From positions 1-53,481 of the forward strand of contig CAMUYW010000017.1 of the NCBI GenBank assembly GCA_947165045.1: a DNA stretch of 53,481 nucleotides, written 5' to 3'. A program made the translations under genes and the position numbers. Below, piece by piece: positions 44,105-51,143 of this stretch (position 1 is its first letter; the number at the start of each line of letters is the position of its first letter). The notes beneath the pieces were generated by a model. The model ran no database searches and was not told where the DNA came from. It saw only the letters and a list, made by a program, of their open reading frames with translations. The DNA is from an uncultured Fibrobacter sp. GTDB taxonomy: Bacteria > Fibrobacterota > Fibrobacteria > Fibrobacterales > Fibrobacteraceae.

Positions 44105-46057
44105 ATGAAAAAAAAGTACGCTCTAGTTGTAGCTACGACGTTCCTTGCTGCAGAATCGGTATTTGCCGATCCGTCTGGCGACAAGACCGTGGTTGCATGT
44201 AGCTTTGATGACATGTTTGGTAATTCGTGCTACTGGCGCTGCCCAGATATGGAAGATACATATAGAACGGAAAAGAAGGATGATCGTTGCGCTAATGTCC
44301 TTTTCAGATGCGCTAATTATCCGCGTTCTTTCATGCGCTCGTCGGTGGGCAGTAGCGAAATTTGGATTACACCGGATAAGTACAATTACTATTTCGGCAA
44401 ACTTCCGCAGGTGTATGATTGCAGTATTTCTGAGGAAGAACGTGCTACAATGGCTTCGCGTGCGACACAGCCTGTTCAGCAGAATCCGTATGCCTCGAAC
44501 AAGTATCAGAATACTTCGACTTATGATGAATCGAGGAATCTCTTGATTGATAATCGTGATGGCGAACGTTATACTACGGTGAAAATTGGTGGTCGTGTAT
44601 GGATGGCTGAAAACTTGAAGTTCCGCCTTCCGGAAAGTTACTGCTACGATAACGATACCCAGAATTGCGAAAGATACGGACGACTTTATACATGGAATGC
44701 CGCAAAGAAGGCTTGCCCTGATGGATGGAGCCTGCCGATGGGTGATGACCTTAACTATCAGGACTTTAATTTGAATAGTTTTAGAGTGATTGATGGTGGT
44801 TATTATGTCGATGGTGAACGCTATATTGACTTAGGTAATCGTGCTTTCTTCTGGCTTGGTGATGACAAGGGTAGTGACCGTGCTGATGCAATGAGCTTCA
44901 GAGGTCAGAATCTTGAAACGTTTGCATTCCAAGGTCGTAAGGCTAATGGCTATTCAGTCCGTTGCATCCAGAATTGGGAAGCCGCTTGCAAGGATCGTCT
45001 TGGCGGTGTAATGGATAATGCGGGAAAAACGTACAGAACGCTCAAGATTGGTGACCAGACGTGGATGGCTGAAGATGTGATTCTTGACCGCCTGGACGAA
45101 ATGGAAGCTAGAAACCTTGGACGTGCTTGCCCGCGTGGATGGCATGTTCCGGAACAGGGCGAATACGAACTGCTTTTCTCCAAGGCCTCCGAATTTGAAA
45201 TTCATGCCGATGATAAGCGTGTTAGAAAAAATCGTGAAGCAAAGGAAAATCCGTGCAGCTTGAACTTCGACTTTAAGCGTGGTTATTGGACTTCTTCCAA
45301 GAACGGTAATGAAATGACTTACGTGGATTGGAAGTACAATGCTATTCGTGAAAAGGGAACTCCTTACTTTAAGCACGGTGATGCTTATACGAATAAGCTT
45401 CGTTGCGTTAAGGATGGCTCTGCTTATAGCGTTCCGAAACCGTCTGTTACAACTACGCCGGCTGCTCAGAAATCGGCAGCTCCGGCAAGTCCTGCTAAAA
45501 AGACTGTTTTGGAAAACTTCATTTTGCAGGGTGTGAAGTTCGGTGTTGGCCAGTCCAGATTTACCCGTGAATCGACTGACGGTTTGAATAAGCTTGCTGG
45601 CCACTTGAGAAACTATAACGGAAAGACAATTGAAATTATCTCTCATACGGATAACCTTGATCGTCCGGAAAGAAGCCGTGTGCTTGCTTTGAAGCGTGCT
45701 GAAGAAGTGAAGAGCTATTTGGTTACGGCAGGCCTTTCGGGTCAGAATATTATTGCGACAGGCAAGGGTGGTGACGAACCTCTCGTACCAAATACGACAC
45801 CTGATAACCGCATGAAAAACAACCGCATTGAAATCTTTGTGTATTCTGATACTCCTGCGCAGGCTCAGAACAATAGCGCTTCGCAGCAGAAGGCCCAGCC
45901 GGCTGCAGAGACGGCTCCGAAAAAGTGCAAGGAACGTGACATGGCTAATAAGAAATTGGGCGAATGCTATTCTTATGCCGAAGGTTCTAAGGATCACAGA
46001 CGTTGCATGGCGGCATACAAGAACTTGCTGAACCTCGCAAATTCTAAGTGCAATTAA
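44105..46057 (+). CDS. Exported protein: two Fibrobacter major paralogous domains plus OmpA-like domain
   Basis: About 650 residues. A signal peptide (MKKKYALVVATTFLAAESVFA) is followed by a Cys-containing N-terminal region. Two 'Fibrobacter succinogenes major paralogous' domains (TIGR02145 type) come next. The first is TVKIGGRVWMAENLKF, SYCYDNDTQNCERYGRLYTW, then ACPDGWSLP; the second is LKIGDQTWMAEDVI, then ACPRGWHVPEQGEYELLF. An OmpA C-terminal domain follows (IEIISHTDNLDRPERSRVLALKRAEEVKSYL ... NRMKNNRIEIFV), which binds peptidoglycan. The tail carries paired cysteines. Start: ATG 44105 has a CGGAGT site; an in-frame TTG at 44084 is rejected because it would lengthen the signal peptide. 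The 286 bases upstream are AT-rich and hold only promoter-like sequence for the two divergent genes. Confidence 0.88.
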   Translation: MKKKYALVVATTFLAAESVFADPSGDKTVVACSFDDMFGNSCYWRCPDMEDTYRTEKKDDRCANVLFRCANYPRSFMRSSVGSSEIWITPDKYNYYFGKLPQVYDCSISEEERATMASRATQPVQQNPYASNKYQNTSTYDESRNLLIDNRDGERYTTVKIGGRVWMAENLKFRLPESYCYDNDTQNCERYGRLYTWNAAKKACPDGWSLPMGDDLNYQDFNLNSFRVIDGGYYVDGERYIDLGNRAFFWLGDDKGSDRADAMSFRGQNLETFAFQGRKANGYSVRCIQNWEAACKDRLGGVMDNAGKTYRTLKIGDQTWMAEDVILDRLDEMEARNLGRACPRGWHVPEQGEYELLFSKASEFEIHADDKRVRKNREAKENPCSLNFDFKRGYWTSSKNGNEMTYVDWKYNAIREKGTPYFKHGDAYTNKLRCVKDGSAYSVPKPSVTTTPAAQKSAAPASPAKKTVLENFILQGVKFGVGQSRFTRESTDGLNKLAGHLRNYNGKTIEIISHTDNLDRPERSRVLALKRAEEVKSYLVTAGLSGQNIIATGKGGDEPLVPNTTPDNRMKNNRIEIFVYSDTPAQAQNNSASQQKAQPAAETAPKKCKERDMANKKLGECYSYAEGSKDHRRCMAAYKNLLNLANSKCN

Positions 46058-46084
46058 AAATAGAGCCCGTAAGACGGGCTTGAT

Positions 46085-46119
46085 GGATTCTATTGGGGCA
46101 TCGCCCCCTCCAGGATGAC
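46085..46119. repeat. REP-like repeat between convergent genes
   Basis: GGATTC ... GGGGCATCGCCCC ... CCAGGATGAC: the dispersed repeat in reverse orientation, with a GGGGC/GCCCC core. Confidence 0.6.
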
Positions 46120-46131
46120 AGAATGTAAAAT

Positions 46132-46156
46132 GCGCAGTCGGTGGCTGCGCTTTTTT
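46132..46156 (+). terminator. Terminator of the OmpA fusion gene
   Basis: GCGCAG (46132-46137) and CTGCGC (46145-46150), then six Ts. A second GC-rich hairpin (AGCCCGT/ACGGGCT, 46064-46080) lies closer to the stop codon but has no T-run. Confidence 0.8.
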
Positions 46157-46979
46157 AAATGAACATCATCGTGTTGAGTTTGGCGCGATATTTCCAAGTG
46201 AGTTCGTGCTTGGGACCGAGAACGCCGAAGAGCGTGAGCATTGCTTTCTTGGCTGCACCATTGTTCCATTCGGGAGCTTCGACGTACAGGTTCAAGAATG
46301 CTTGGAGTGCGCTTTCGAAATCTTCGGCGCAGGCGAGCTTGCAAGCTTCATGATAGACTATTGCTTCTTTGCCTTGAACATCTTTTTTGGCGACTTCGGC
46401 ATGGAAGTCGAGCAATTCCAAGAGCGATTTTGCTTCGCGGTACTGGTCGTCGCTTTCAACAAACTTGGAAAGAATTTCCTTTGCCTTTGCGGTGTCACCA
46501 AGTCCAAGATTAGCTTTTGCCCATAAGAGTTGTAGCTTCTTGTCGTTTGGCGTTTTGGAAAGAGCTTCATCGAGCATCGGGAGCGCTTGGTCGAAGTTCT
46601 TTTGTGCAATGGCGTCTTCGAGTGCGGTTTGAAAACGAGCTTCTTCGGAGACGTAGAATTTTTCGAGACGCTTCTTGAGGTCTGCTTCGGGGAGAACGCC
46701 TTGGATGACGTCTGCGATTTGACCTTTTTCGACCACGTGAATTTCGGGAACGGACTGCACGCGGAACATTTGGATGAGGCGCATGTTTTCGCGGTCATCG
46801 CAACTCACGACGCCGAGCGTGAAGTCCATACTTGTCGAAAGTTGACCCACCAATTGGGAGTATGGGGCGCAATCCGGATATTCTGCGGAAGAGAAGAGAA
46901 TGGCCACTGCGCGGGTTTCGGAGGCTTGAATAACCTCTGCTTCAAAATTTTCTGCGGTAATTTGAACTACTTTTGCCAT
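46155..46979 (-). CDS. Thioredoxin-fold protein with TPR domain (CnoX/YbbN-like)
   Basis: A 274-residue cytoplasmic protein. Residues about 1-110 have a thioredoxin fold (VAILFSSAEYPDCAPYSQL; SVPEIHVVEKGQ with the cis-Pro, after RLIQMFRVQ). The CxxC centre is replaced: only one cysteine (YPDC) remains, as in CnoX proteins that have lost or altered redox activity. Residues about 115-274 are TPR repeats, in CnoX the part that holds clients for GroEL/DnaK. The role is thus likely as a chaperone-linked holdase or redox sensor; family membership is firmer than function. The start codon lies 7 bases after a -10-like TATATT and no ribosome-binding site is visible. Confidence 0.82.
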   Translation of the reverse strand: MAKVVQITAENFEAEVIQASETRAVAILFSSAEYPDCAPYSQLVGQLSTSMDFTLGVVSCDDRENMRLIQMFRVQSVPEIHVVEKGQIADVIQGVLPEADLKKRLEKFYVSEEARFQTALEDAIAQKNFDQALPMLDEALSKTPNDKKLQLLWAKANLGLGDTAKAKEILSKFVESDDQYREAKSLLELLDFHAEVAKKDVQGKEAIVYHEACKLACAEDFESALQAFLNLYVEAPEWNNGAAKKAMLTLFGVLGPKHELTWKYRAKLNTMMFI

Positions 46980-46986
46980 GCGCGTA

Positions 46987-47015
46987 AATATAGAAAGGTG
47001 TTAGGTTTCTATATT
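46987..47015. promoter_or_regulatory. Symmetric divergent promoter for two possibly leaderless genes
   Basis: AATATAGAAA (46987-46996) and TTTCTATATT (47006-47015) form a perfect 10-base inverted repeat with a 9-base spacer. Each arm contains a TATATT -10 box pointing outwards, 7 bases from the start codon on its side (46979 minus, 47023 plus). Neither gene has a ribosome-binding site. Confidence 0.5.
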
Positions 47016-47022
47016 CAAAAGC

Positions 47023-47526
47023 ATGTGTAAATGTTCTTTTTGTGGTTCAGAAGTCGAGGCTCTCAGAATTGTCAATCTAGATTTGAGGATTTGCCCGAAG
47101 TGTTATTCCATTTATTTCCCGTGCAACCAGACGTTTGCTTTTTACGGTGGACTCTCGGACAAGACGCGTGAATTGTGGCTTGAAGATTTGAAAAAGAAAA
47201 ACGTGCAGGATCCAGTTTGCGAAAACCCGAAGTGCATCGATCATGGCGAGCCGCTTGTGAAGGGCAAGCTCCCGCATTATGGTTTCGATGGTTACGTGAC
47301 GACTTGCTGCGAAATGTTCCACATGCCTCCTTCGACCGTGAAACAGCTTTTGCAGTGGTCGCTGGATATCAAGGCCGCTCCGCAGGCAAAAGAAGGCAAA
47401 CACCACTTCTTCTTTATCCGTTGGATTGATTCTTTTGTGTCGAAGTTGTTCGGCGAAAAGCCGGTTGAAGAAGATCCGTTGGATTTGATCCAGTACAATA
47501 GAACTTTAAGGAAATTTTTTGAGTAA
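47023..47526 (+). CDS. Small zinc-ribbon-like protein, function unknown
   Basis: A 167-residue cytoplasmic protein. The N-terminus has a zinc-ribbon pattern, CKCSFCGSEVEALRIVNLDLRICPKC (CxxC ... CxxC). A second cysteine group follows at about residues 66-106 (DPVCENPKCIDHG; YVTTCCEMFH). The C-terminal half is not recognised. The start codon lies 7 bases after a TATATT box, suggesting a leaderless mRNA. Its stop codon is immediately followed by the ATG of the next gene, so it leads a four-gene operon. Function cannot be assigned. Confidence 0.75.
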   Translation: MCKCSFCGSEVEALRIVNLDLRICPKCYSIYFPCNQTFAFYGGLSDKTRELWLEDLKKKNVQDPVCENPKCIDHGEPLVKGKLPHYGFDGYVTTCCEMFHMPPSTVKQLLQWSLDIKAAPQAKEGKHHFFFIRWIDSFVSKLFGEKPVEEDPLDLIQYNRTLRKFFE

Positions 47527-48255
47527 ATGAAAAAGTCATATACCATTTTAGGAATTATTGCCGTTATTATTGTCATCATCTATGTGATGATTCCGAAAGA
47601 GCGCTTTGCCGAAACTGTGTTTCCGCTAGGGGAGGGCGCGAAAGCTTCTGCTTATGACGATAATGCCGATGGTGGAACGTCGGTGGTTCAATTTAAAGCA
47701 ACTGATTCGCTTGTTTCGTTCCAATGCACAATGGGCATGGACGAAAAGAAACCGACTTGGTGTGGGCTTGTTTTTGATTTTGACCCGAAAGGCGAAAAGA
47801 AATACCATAACTGGAAAAATGTCGATACGCTTTATTTGGACATTGAAGTTTCGGGAACGAATGAAATCAATATAAAGACTTGGACATATGACCCTGATGT
47901 GACGGATTTGTCCAATCCGAGTTCGTTCAAGATGCTCTTGAAGGAAGTGCCGGTGAAACCTGGCCGCAACAAAATTGCAATTCCTTTTGAACAGCTTTAC
48001 ATTCCCGATTTCTGGTACGATAATCTTGGTGTAAAGCGCTCGCGCAATCGCCCGCACCATGAAAGTGTTGCCCGTGTGGAAGTTTCTCCTGGGTGGAATC
48101 AGTCGCGTGGAAAAAACTTTGGCGTGAACGTTCGTGAAATTTCTGTGAGCGGTGTTAGCAATAAAGCTTATGGAATATTCCTGTTCATGATTCTTGGTTT
48201 GATGGTTGTGGCTATTGGGCGTAGTCACCCTGTGAAGGAGTACGATGAAAAATAG
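47527..48255 (+). CDS. Bitopic membrane protein with periplasmic jelly-roll-like domain, paralogue 1
   Basis: A 242-residue protein: N-terminal membrane helix (TILGIIAVIIVIIYVMI, residues about 6-23), a periplasmic beta-rich domain (about 30-210), and a C-terminal membrane helix (GIFLFMILGLMVVAIG). The domain reads like a carbohydrate-binding jelly roll (NVDTLYLDIEVSGTNEINIKTW; KVPVKPGRNKIAIPFEQL-like phrase followed by VREISVSG), but no CBM family is assigned. Only a short cytoplasmic tail follows, so it has no catalytic or signalling output domain of its own. It starts right after the zinc-ribbon gene and overlaps the next, similar gene by 11 bases. Confidence 0.75.
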   Translation: MKKSYTILGIIAVIIVIIYVMIPKERFAETVFPLGEGAKASAYDDNADGGTSVVQFKATDSLVSFQCTMGMDEKKPTWCGLVFDFDPKGEKKYHNWKNVDTLYLDIEVSGTNEINIKTWTYDPDVTDLSNPSSFKMLLKEVPVKPGRNKIAIPFEQLYIPDFWYDNLGVKRSRNRPHHESVARVEVSPGWNQSRGKNFGVNVREISVSGVSNKAYGIFLFMILGLMVVAIGRSHPVKEYDEK

Positions 48256-49033
48256 GATAGGCAAATGGGTGGGGGTGCTTGTCTTTGCTGCCTTGCTTTT
48301 AGCTTGGTGGTTCGAATTTTCCAAATGCGGGAATGCAGATGTTGAACTGTTCCCGCATAAAACGTTTGAAATATTTCCGTTGAACGATAGCGCTGTCGGT
48401 GGTTTTTCTACAAGTGAAGTCCAGATGACGGATACGCTTTTGACAGCTTCGGTGAATATTCATTCGGGGAAGGCGTTTACGTATGCAGGTGTAGGCTTTA
48501 AATTAAAGTCTTTAGATAAACGTTTCGAACCTTTGGATTTTACGAATTTTGATTCTTTGGAAATTCATGTAGCATCAAAGCGAATGAATTCCATGAAACT
48601 CCGTATTTTGACAGAAGACCCGGTTTATTCGCGTAAAGGGGATTATGCGACGCTCCGTGTTTTGGAAAAGGATATTCCGTCATCACCGTATCTGCTAATG
48701 GGTGGCGCGAAGGAACGCTTTGCCGTGAGCAAGTTTGCAATTAGCGAATTTAGAGTCCCGGAATGGTGGCTCTCGTCGGTCGGGCTTGAAGAAGATGATG
48801 GCAAAACACATTTGGACAAGGCTAGATTTTTTGAAATCGTAAGTGGCAGTTCGACACTTCGCGGCATTCCTGACGAGATGGAAATCCGTTATGTACGCTT
48901 CTGGAACGATAATATGCAGGAAAAGAAAAACCTGTTTGTGTACTTGGGCTCCATTTTGTTTGGACTTGTTCTATTTTTAGTATATGTGTTAAAAACAAGT
49001 AGGGGAAAACATGCAGAGAAACTGGACTCTTGA
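48245..49033 (+). CDS. Bitopic membrane protein with periplasmic jelly-roll-like domain, paralogue 2
   Basis: A 262-residue protein with the same plan as its neighbour: N-terminal helix (WVGVLVFAALLLAWWF), periplasmic beta-rich domain (FDSLEIHVASKRMNSMKLRI, KFAISEFRVPEWWLSSVGLEEDD) and C-terminal helix (VYLGSILFGLVLFLVYVL). Shared features such as the FxVPEWW/YIPDFWYDNLG segment show that the two arose by duplication, though they have diverged strongly. The two may form a complex. It overlaps the preceding gene by 11 bases and the following permease gene by 23, so the operon is tightly coupled. Confidence 0.75.
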   Translation: MKNRIGKWVGVLVFAALLLAWWFEFSKCGNADVELFPHKTFEIFPLNDSAVGGFSTSEVQMTDTLLTASVNIHSGKAFTYAGVGFKLKSLDKRFEPLDFTNFDSLEIHVASKRMNSMKLRILTEDPVYSRKGDYATLRVLEKDIPSSPYLLMGGAKERFAVSKFAISEFRVPEWWLSSVGLEEDDGKTHLDKARFFEIVSGSSTLRGIPDEMEIRYVRFWNDNMQEKKNLFVYLGSILFGLVLFLVYVLKTSRGKHAEKLDS

Positions 49034-50138
49034 TAGGGTGATGCGCTATGTGCTGATTGCCGTAGCGGTTGCTGTGTCGTTAGTTGTATTGAATTATTTG
49101 AGAGGGGTGCTGTTCCCGTTTTTTGCTGCGTTCTTGATTGCGTATATCATGGACCCTCTAGTATGCAGATTGCAAATAAAGTTTAGATACCGTGTGATTG
49201 CTGTGATACTTGTGCTTTTGGGAGGTGCAATTATTATTGGCGGTTGTATGTATTTCTTTGTCCCGAAGGTCGTGCACGAAGTCCAATATTTGGGAACGCT
49301 TATTTCGAGAATTTTTACGGATTCGGCTTGGAGCGATCGAATTATGACGTTCTTGCCTGCGGATATGTGGGCGTCTGTCAAGACCATGATTTCTTGGAAT
49401 AGCATCGCGGAGGCTATGGAGTCGCTTGATGTATGGAGCGTTGTCCAGACCGTTTCTGACCGCATTCTTCCAGGTGCGTGGGATATTCTTTCGAAGACTT
49501 CTACAATTTTGGTTGGCATTTCGAGTGCGGCAATTGTGTTTATGTACCTTGTCTTCATTATGCTCGATATGCATAAAATAAGAAAGGGAATCCGTCGCCT
49601 GATTCCGCGTCGATACCGCCGTGAAGCTGGTGAATTTGCTAGTGCTACAGATAAATTTATGGGAACATACTTCCGTGCTCAATCCATGGTCGCTTTTACG
49701 GTTGGCGTTTTGTATGCAATTGGCTTTAGCGTGATGGGACTCCCGATGGGAATTGCATTTGGCCTTTTCTCCGGGGCGCTCAACATGATCCCGTATATGC
49801 AATTGACAACGATTCCTTTGGCCTTACTGCTGGCGGTGGTTTACGCTCTAGATAAAGGAATGCCGTTCTGGGAAGTGGCTGTTATCATCCTTGCTATTTA
49901 TCTTGTGGTGCAGATCATTCAGGACTTTTTCTTGGTGCCGCATATTGTTGGAAAGTCGATGAACCTCCCGCCGGTGGGGATTCTTTTGTCCCTTTCGATT
50001 TGGGGAAAGTTGCTCGGCTTCTTAGGACTTTTGGTCGCGATTCCCTTCACTTGCCTTTGCCTTGTCTACATTGAAAAACTGAGGACGAAAGCGGACCAGT
50101 ACGTAGAGGATGCGGGCAGACTGGCGCCCAAGGCTTGA
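49011..50138 (+). CDS. AI-2E family transporter (PerM/YdiK type)
   Basis: A 375-residue inner-membrane protein with the usual eight or so helices of the AI-2E exporter family (PF01594). The N-terminal part contains FFAAFLIAYIMDPLVCRLQ, followed by a second pair of helices and the family's GALNMIPYMQLTTIPLALL and VGKSMNLPPVGILLSLSIWGKLLGFLGLLVAIPF segments. Members move very different substrates (autoinducer-2, Na+/H+, other solutes), so the substrate is unknown. The gene overlaps the preceding jelly-roll gene by 23 bases and is the last of the operon. Confidence 0.88.
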   Translation: MQRNWTLDRVMRYVLIAVAVAVSLVVLNYLRGVLFPFFAAFLIAYIMDPLVCRLQIKFRYRVIAVILVLLGGAIIIGGCMYFFVPKVVHEVQYLGTLISRIFTDSAWSDRIMTFLPADMWASVKTMISWNSIAEAMESLDVWSVVQTVSDRILPGAWDILSKTSTILVGISSAAIVFMYLVFIMLDMHKIRKGIRRLIPRRYRREAGEFASATDKFMGTYFRAQSMVAFTVGVLYAIGFSVMGLPMGIAFGLFSGALNMIPYMQLTTIPLALLLAVVYALDKGMPFWEVAVIILAIYLVVQIIQDFFLVPHIVGKSMNLPPVGILLSLSIWGKLLGFLGLLVAIPFTCLCLVYIEKLRTKADQYVEDAGRLAPKA

Positions 50139-50198
50139 TTTTATGGGGATTTAAAAACTTTTTTCATTTTAAATCACACTTATCTAAGAAAAAAAAAG

Positions 50199-50204
50199 TA
50201 TAAT
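50199..50204 (+). promoter_or_regulatory. -10 box of the HU gene
   Basis: Consensus TATAAT, 41 bases before the HU start, preceded by a run of nine As. The -35 is not clear. Confidence 0.5.
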
Positions 50205-50245
50205 ATTACCAAACATTTCACAAATCTGACTCAAGGAGTTAAAAA

Positions 50246-50548
50246 ATGAACAAACAAGATCTCATTGAAGCTGTGCTTGCTAACAAGGAAGCTGGCATTG
50301 AATCTAAGGCTGCAGCTGCTCGCGCAATCGACGCCGTTCTCGACGGTATCGCTGCTGGCATCAAGAAGGACGGCAACGTCCAGCTCATCGGTTTCGGTAC
50401 TTTCTCTGTGAAGTCCCGTGCTGCACGTACTGGCCGCAACCCGCAGACTGGTGCTACCATCAAGATCAAGGCTTCCAAGACTGTCGGCTTCAAGGCTGGT
50501 GCAGCTCTCAAGGAAACCGCTGCTAAGAACAAGCCGGCTAAGAAGTAA
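50246..50548 (+). CDS. hup: HU-family DNA-binding protein
   Basis: A 100-residue histone-like protein that bends and compacts DNA as a dimer. It starts MNKQDLIEAVLANKEAG and has the dimer core VQLIGFGTFSVKSRAARTGRNPQTG, the HU signature, including the RNP tip of the DNA-binding arms. The C-terminus adds a short Lys/Ala/Pro tail (AAKNKPAKK), about ten residues beyond the usual 90. An AAGGAGT ribosome-binding site precedes the ATG. Codon use is strongly biased, as expected for an abundant protein. It has its own promoter and terminator. Confidence 0.95.
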   Translation: MNKQDLIEAVLANKEAGIESKAAAARAIDAVLDGIAAGIKKDGNVQLIGFGTFSVKSRAARTGRNPQTGATIKIKASKTVGFKAGAALKETAAKNKPAKK

Positions 50549-50585
50549 TTTCTCTGAGCTAGATTTGCTTTTTGCAAAGGGAATG

Positions 50586-50611
50586 GGTCGCTTTAGAGCG
50601 GCCTTTTTTTT
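50586..50611 (+). terminator. Terminator of the HU gene
   Basis: GGTCGCT (50586-50592) pairs with AGCGGCC (50597-50603) with one wobble, followed by eight Ts. Confidence 0.85.
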
Positions 50612-50674
50612 GTTGAATAAAAATGTTATGGAATGAGTTTATTATATTGTGGGATAACAACTTAGAGGTTTTAT

Positions 50675-50860
50675 ATGAAAAGCGTTTTTTTAGGTTTGTT
50701 CTTTGCTGTTGCTGTTCTTGGTTTTGTTGGATGCTCCGATTATGATGAAGAAAATGATGTGAATATCCGCGAACAGTGCTTGCAAGAACCGAGTCTTCCG
50801 ATTTGTCAGGATAATCGTGATGATGAAGAATCGAATGGCGATACGGAGCAAGGTTTCTAG
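50675..50860 (+). CDS. Small acidic lipoprotein
   Basis: A 61-residue protein with signal MKSVFLGLFFAVAVLGFVGC (lipobox FVGC, Cys20). The mature 42 residues are strongly acidic and hydrophilic, with a CLQEPSLPIC stretch that could form a disulphide loop. An AGAGGT site precedes the ATG. No family is recognised. Acidic residues soon after the lipidated Cys (SDYDEE) may affect membrane sorting. Its stop codon lies 18 bases before the -35 of the carB leader promoter. Confidence 0.6.
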   Translation: MKSVFLGLFFAVAVLGFVGCSDYDEENDVNIREQCLQEPSLPICQDNRDDEESNGDTEQGF

Positions 50861-50878
50861 TTTTTCTTTTAGTTGCGG

Positions 50879-50907
50879 TTGAAAGGTCCGTTTACATATT
50901 CTATATT
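50879..50907 (+). promoter_or_regulatory. Promoter of the carB leader
   Basis: TTGAAA (50879-50884), a 17-base spacer and TATATT (50902-50907), 37 bases before the leader ATG. Confidence 0.7.
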
Positions 50908-50944
50908 TGCGCAAGTTTAAGTCTTTGCGAAATAGGAAAGTAAG

Positions 50945-51115
50945 ATGAACGGAATTTCGATGAATATGAAGCGCGCTTGTGGCGCCAATCATGTTGCGGA
51001 AACCGCTGCTATTGCTATTTCCATTTTTGATTTTAATGCTGAACCGTTTGGTTCAGCCTTTTTTTTACCTAGTGTCATCCTGGAGCGTAGCGATAGGATC
51101 CACAAGAAGTTTTAA
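50945..51115 (+). CDS. Putative 56-residue leader peptide overlapping an attenuator, upstream of carB
   Basis: An ATG frame (MNGISMNMKRACGANHVAET...) with an AGGAAAG site 4 bases upstream. Codons 23-31 are rich in Ile and Phe codons and give a T-rich tract (51011-51036). The frame then runs straight through the terminator hairpin at 51038-51066 and a dispersed repeat, stopping 28 bases before carB. This is the layout of the E. coli pyrBI leader, in which a ribosome close behind a polymerase paused for lack of UTP stops the terminator from forming. The peptide itself is probably unimportant. It could also be an amino-acid-type leader, but Arg codons are not enriched before the hairpin. Confidence 0.5.
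   Translation: MNGISMNMKRACGANHVAETAAIAISIFDFNAEPFGSAFFLPSVILERSDRIHKKF
50996..51006 (+). promoter_or_regulatory. Small hairpin upstream of the T-rich tract (possible pause site)
   Basis: GCGG (50996-50999) and CCGC (51003-51006) around AAA, directly before the T-rich tract. It may act as a polymerase pause hairpin. Confidence 0.35.
51038..51066 (+). terminator. Intrinsic terminator upstream of carB (putative attenuator)
   Basis: GCTGAAC (51038-51044) and GTTCAGC (51051-51057) around a 6-base loop, followed by C and eight Ts. It lies inside the leader reading frame and 77 bases before carB, so carB needs read-through or a further promoter. Confidence 0.85.
51074..51101. repeat. REP-like repeat between the attenuator and carB
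   Basis: GTCATCCTGG...GGATCC, closely similar to the batD-batE repeat. Confidence 0.6.
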
Positions 51116-51143
51116 TAATAATTAGTCAAACGGAGAAACAAAA

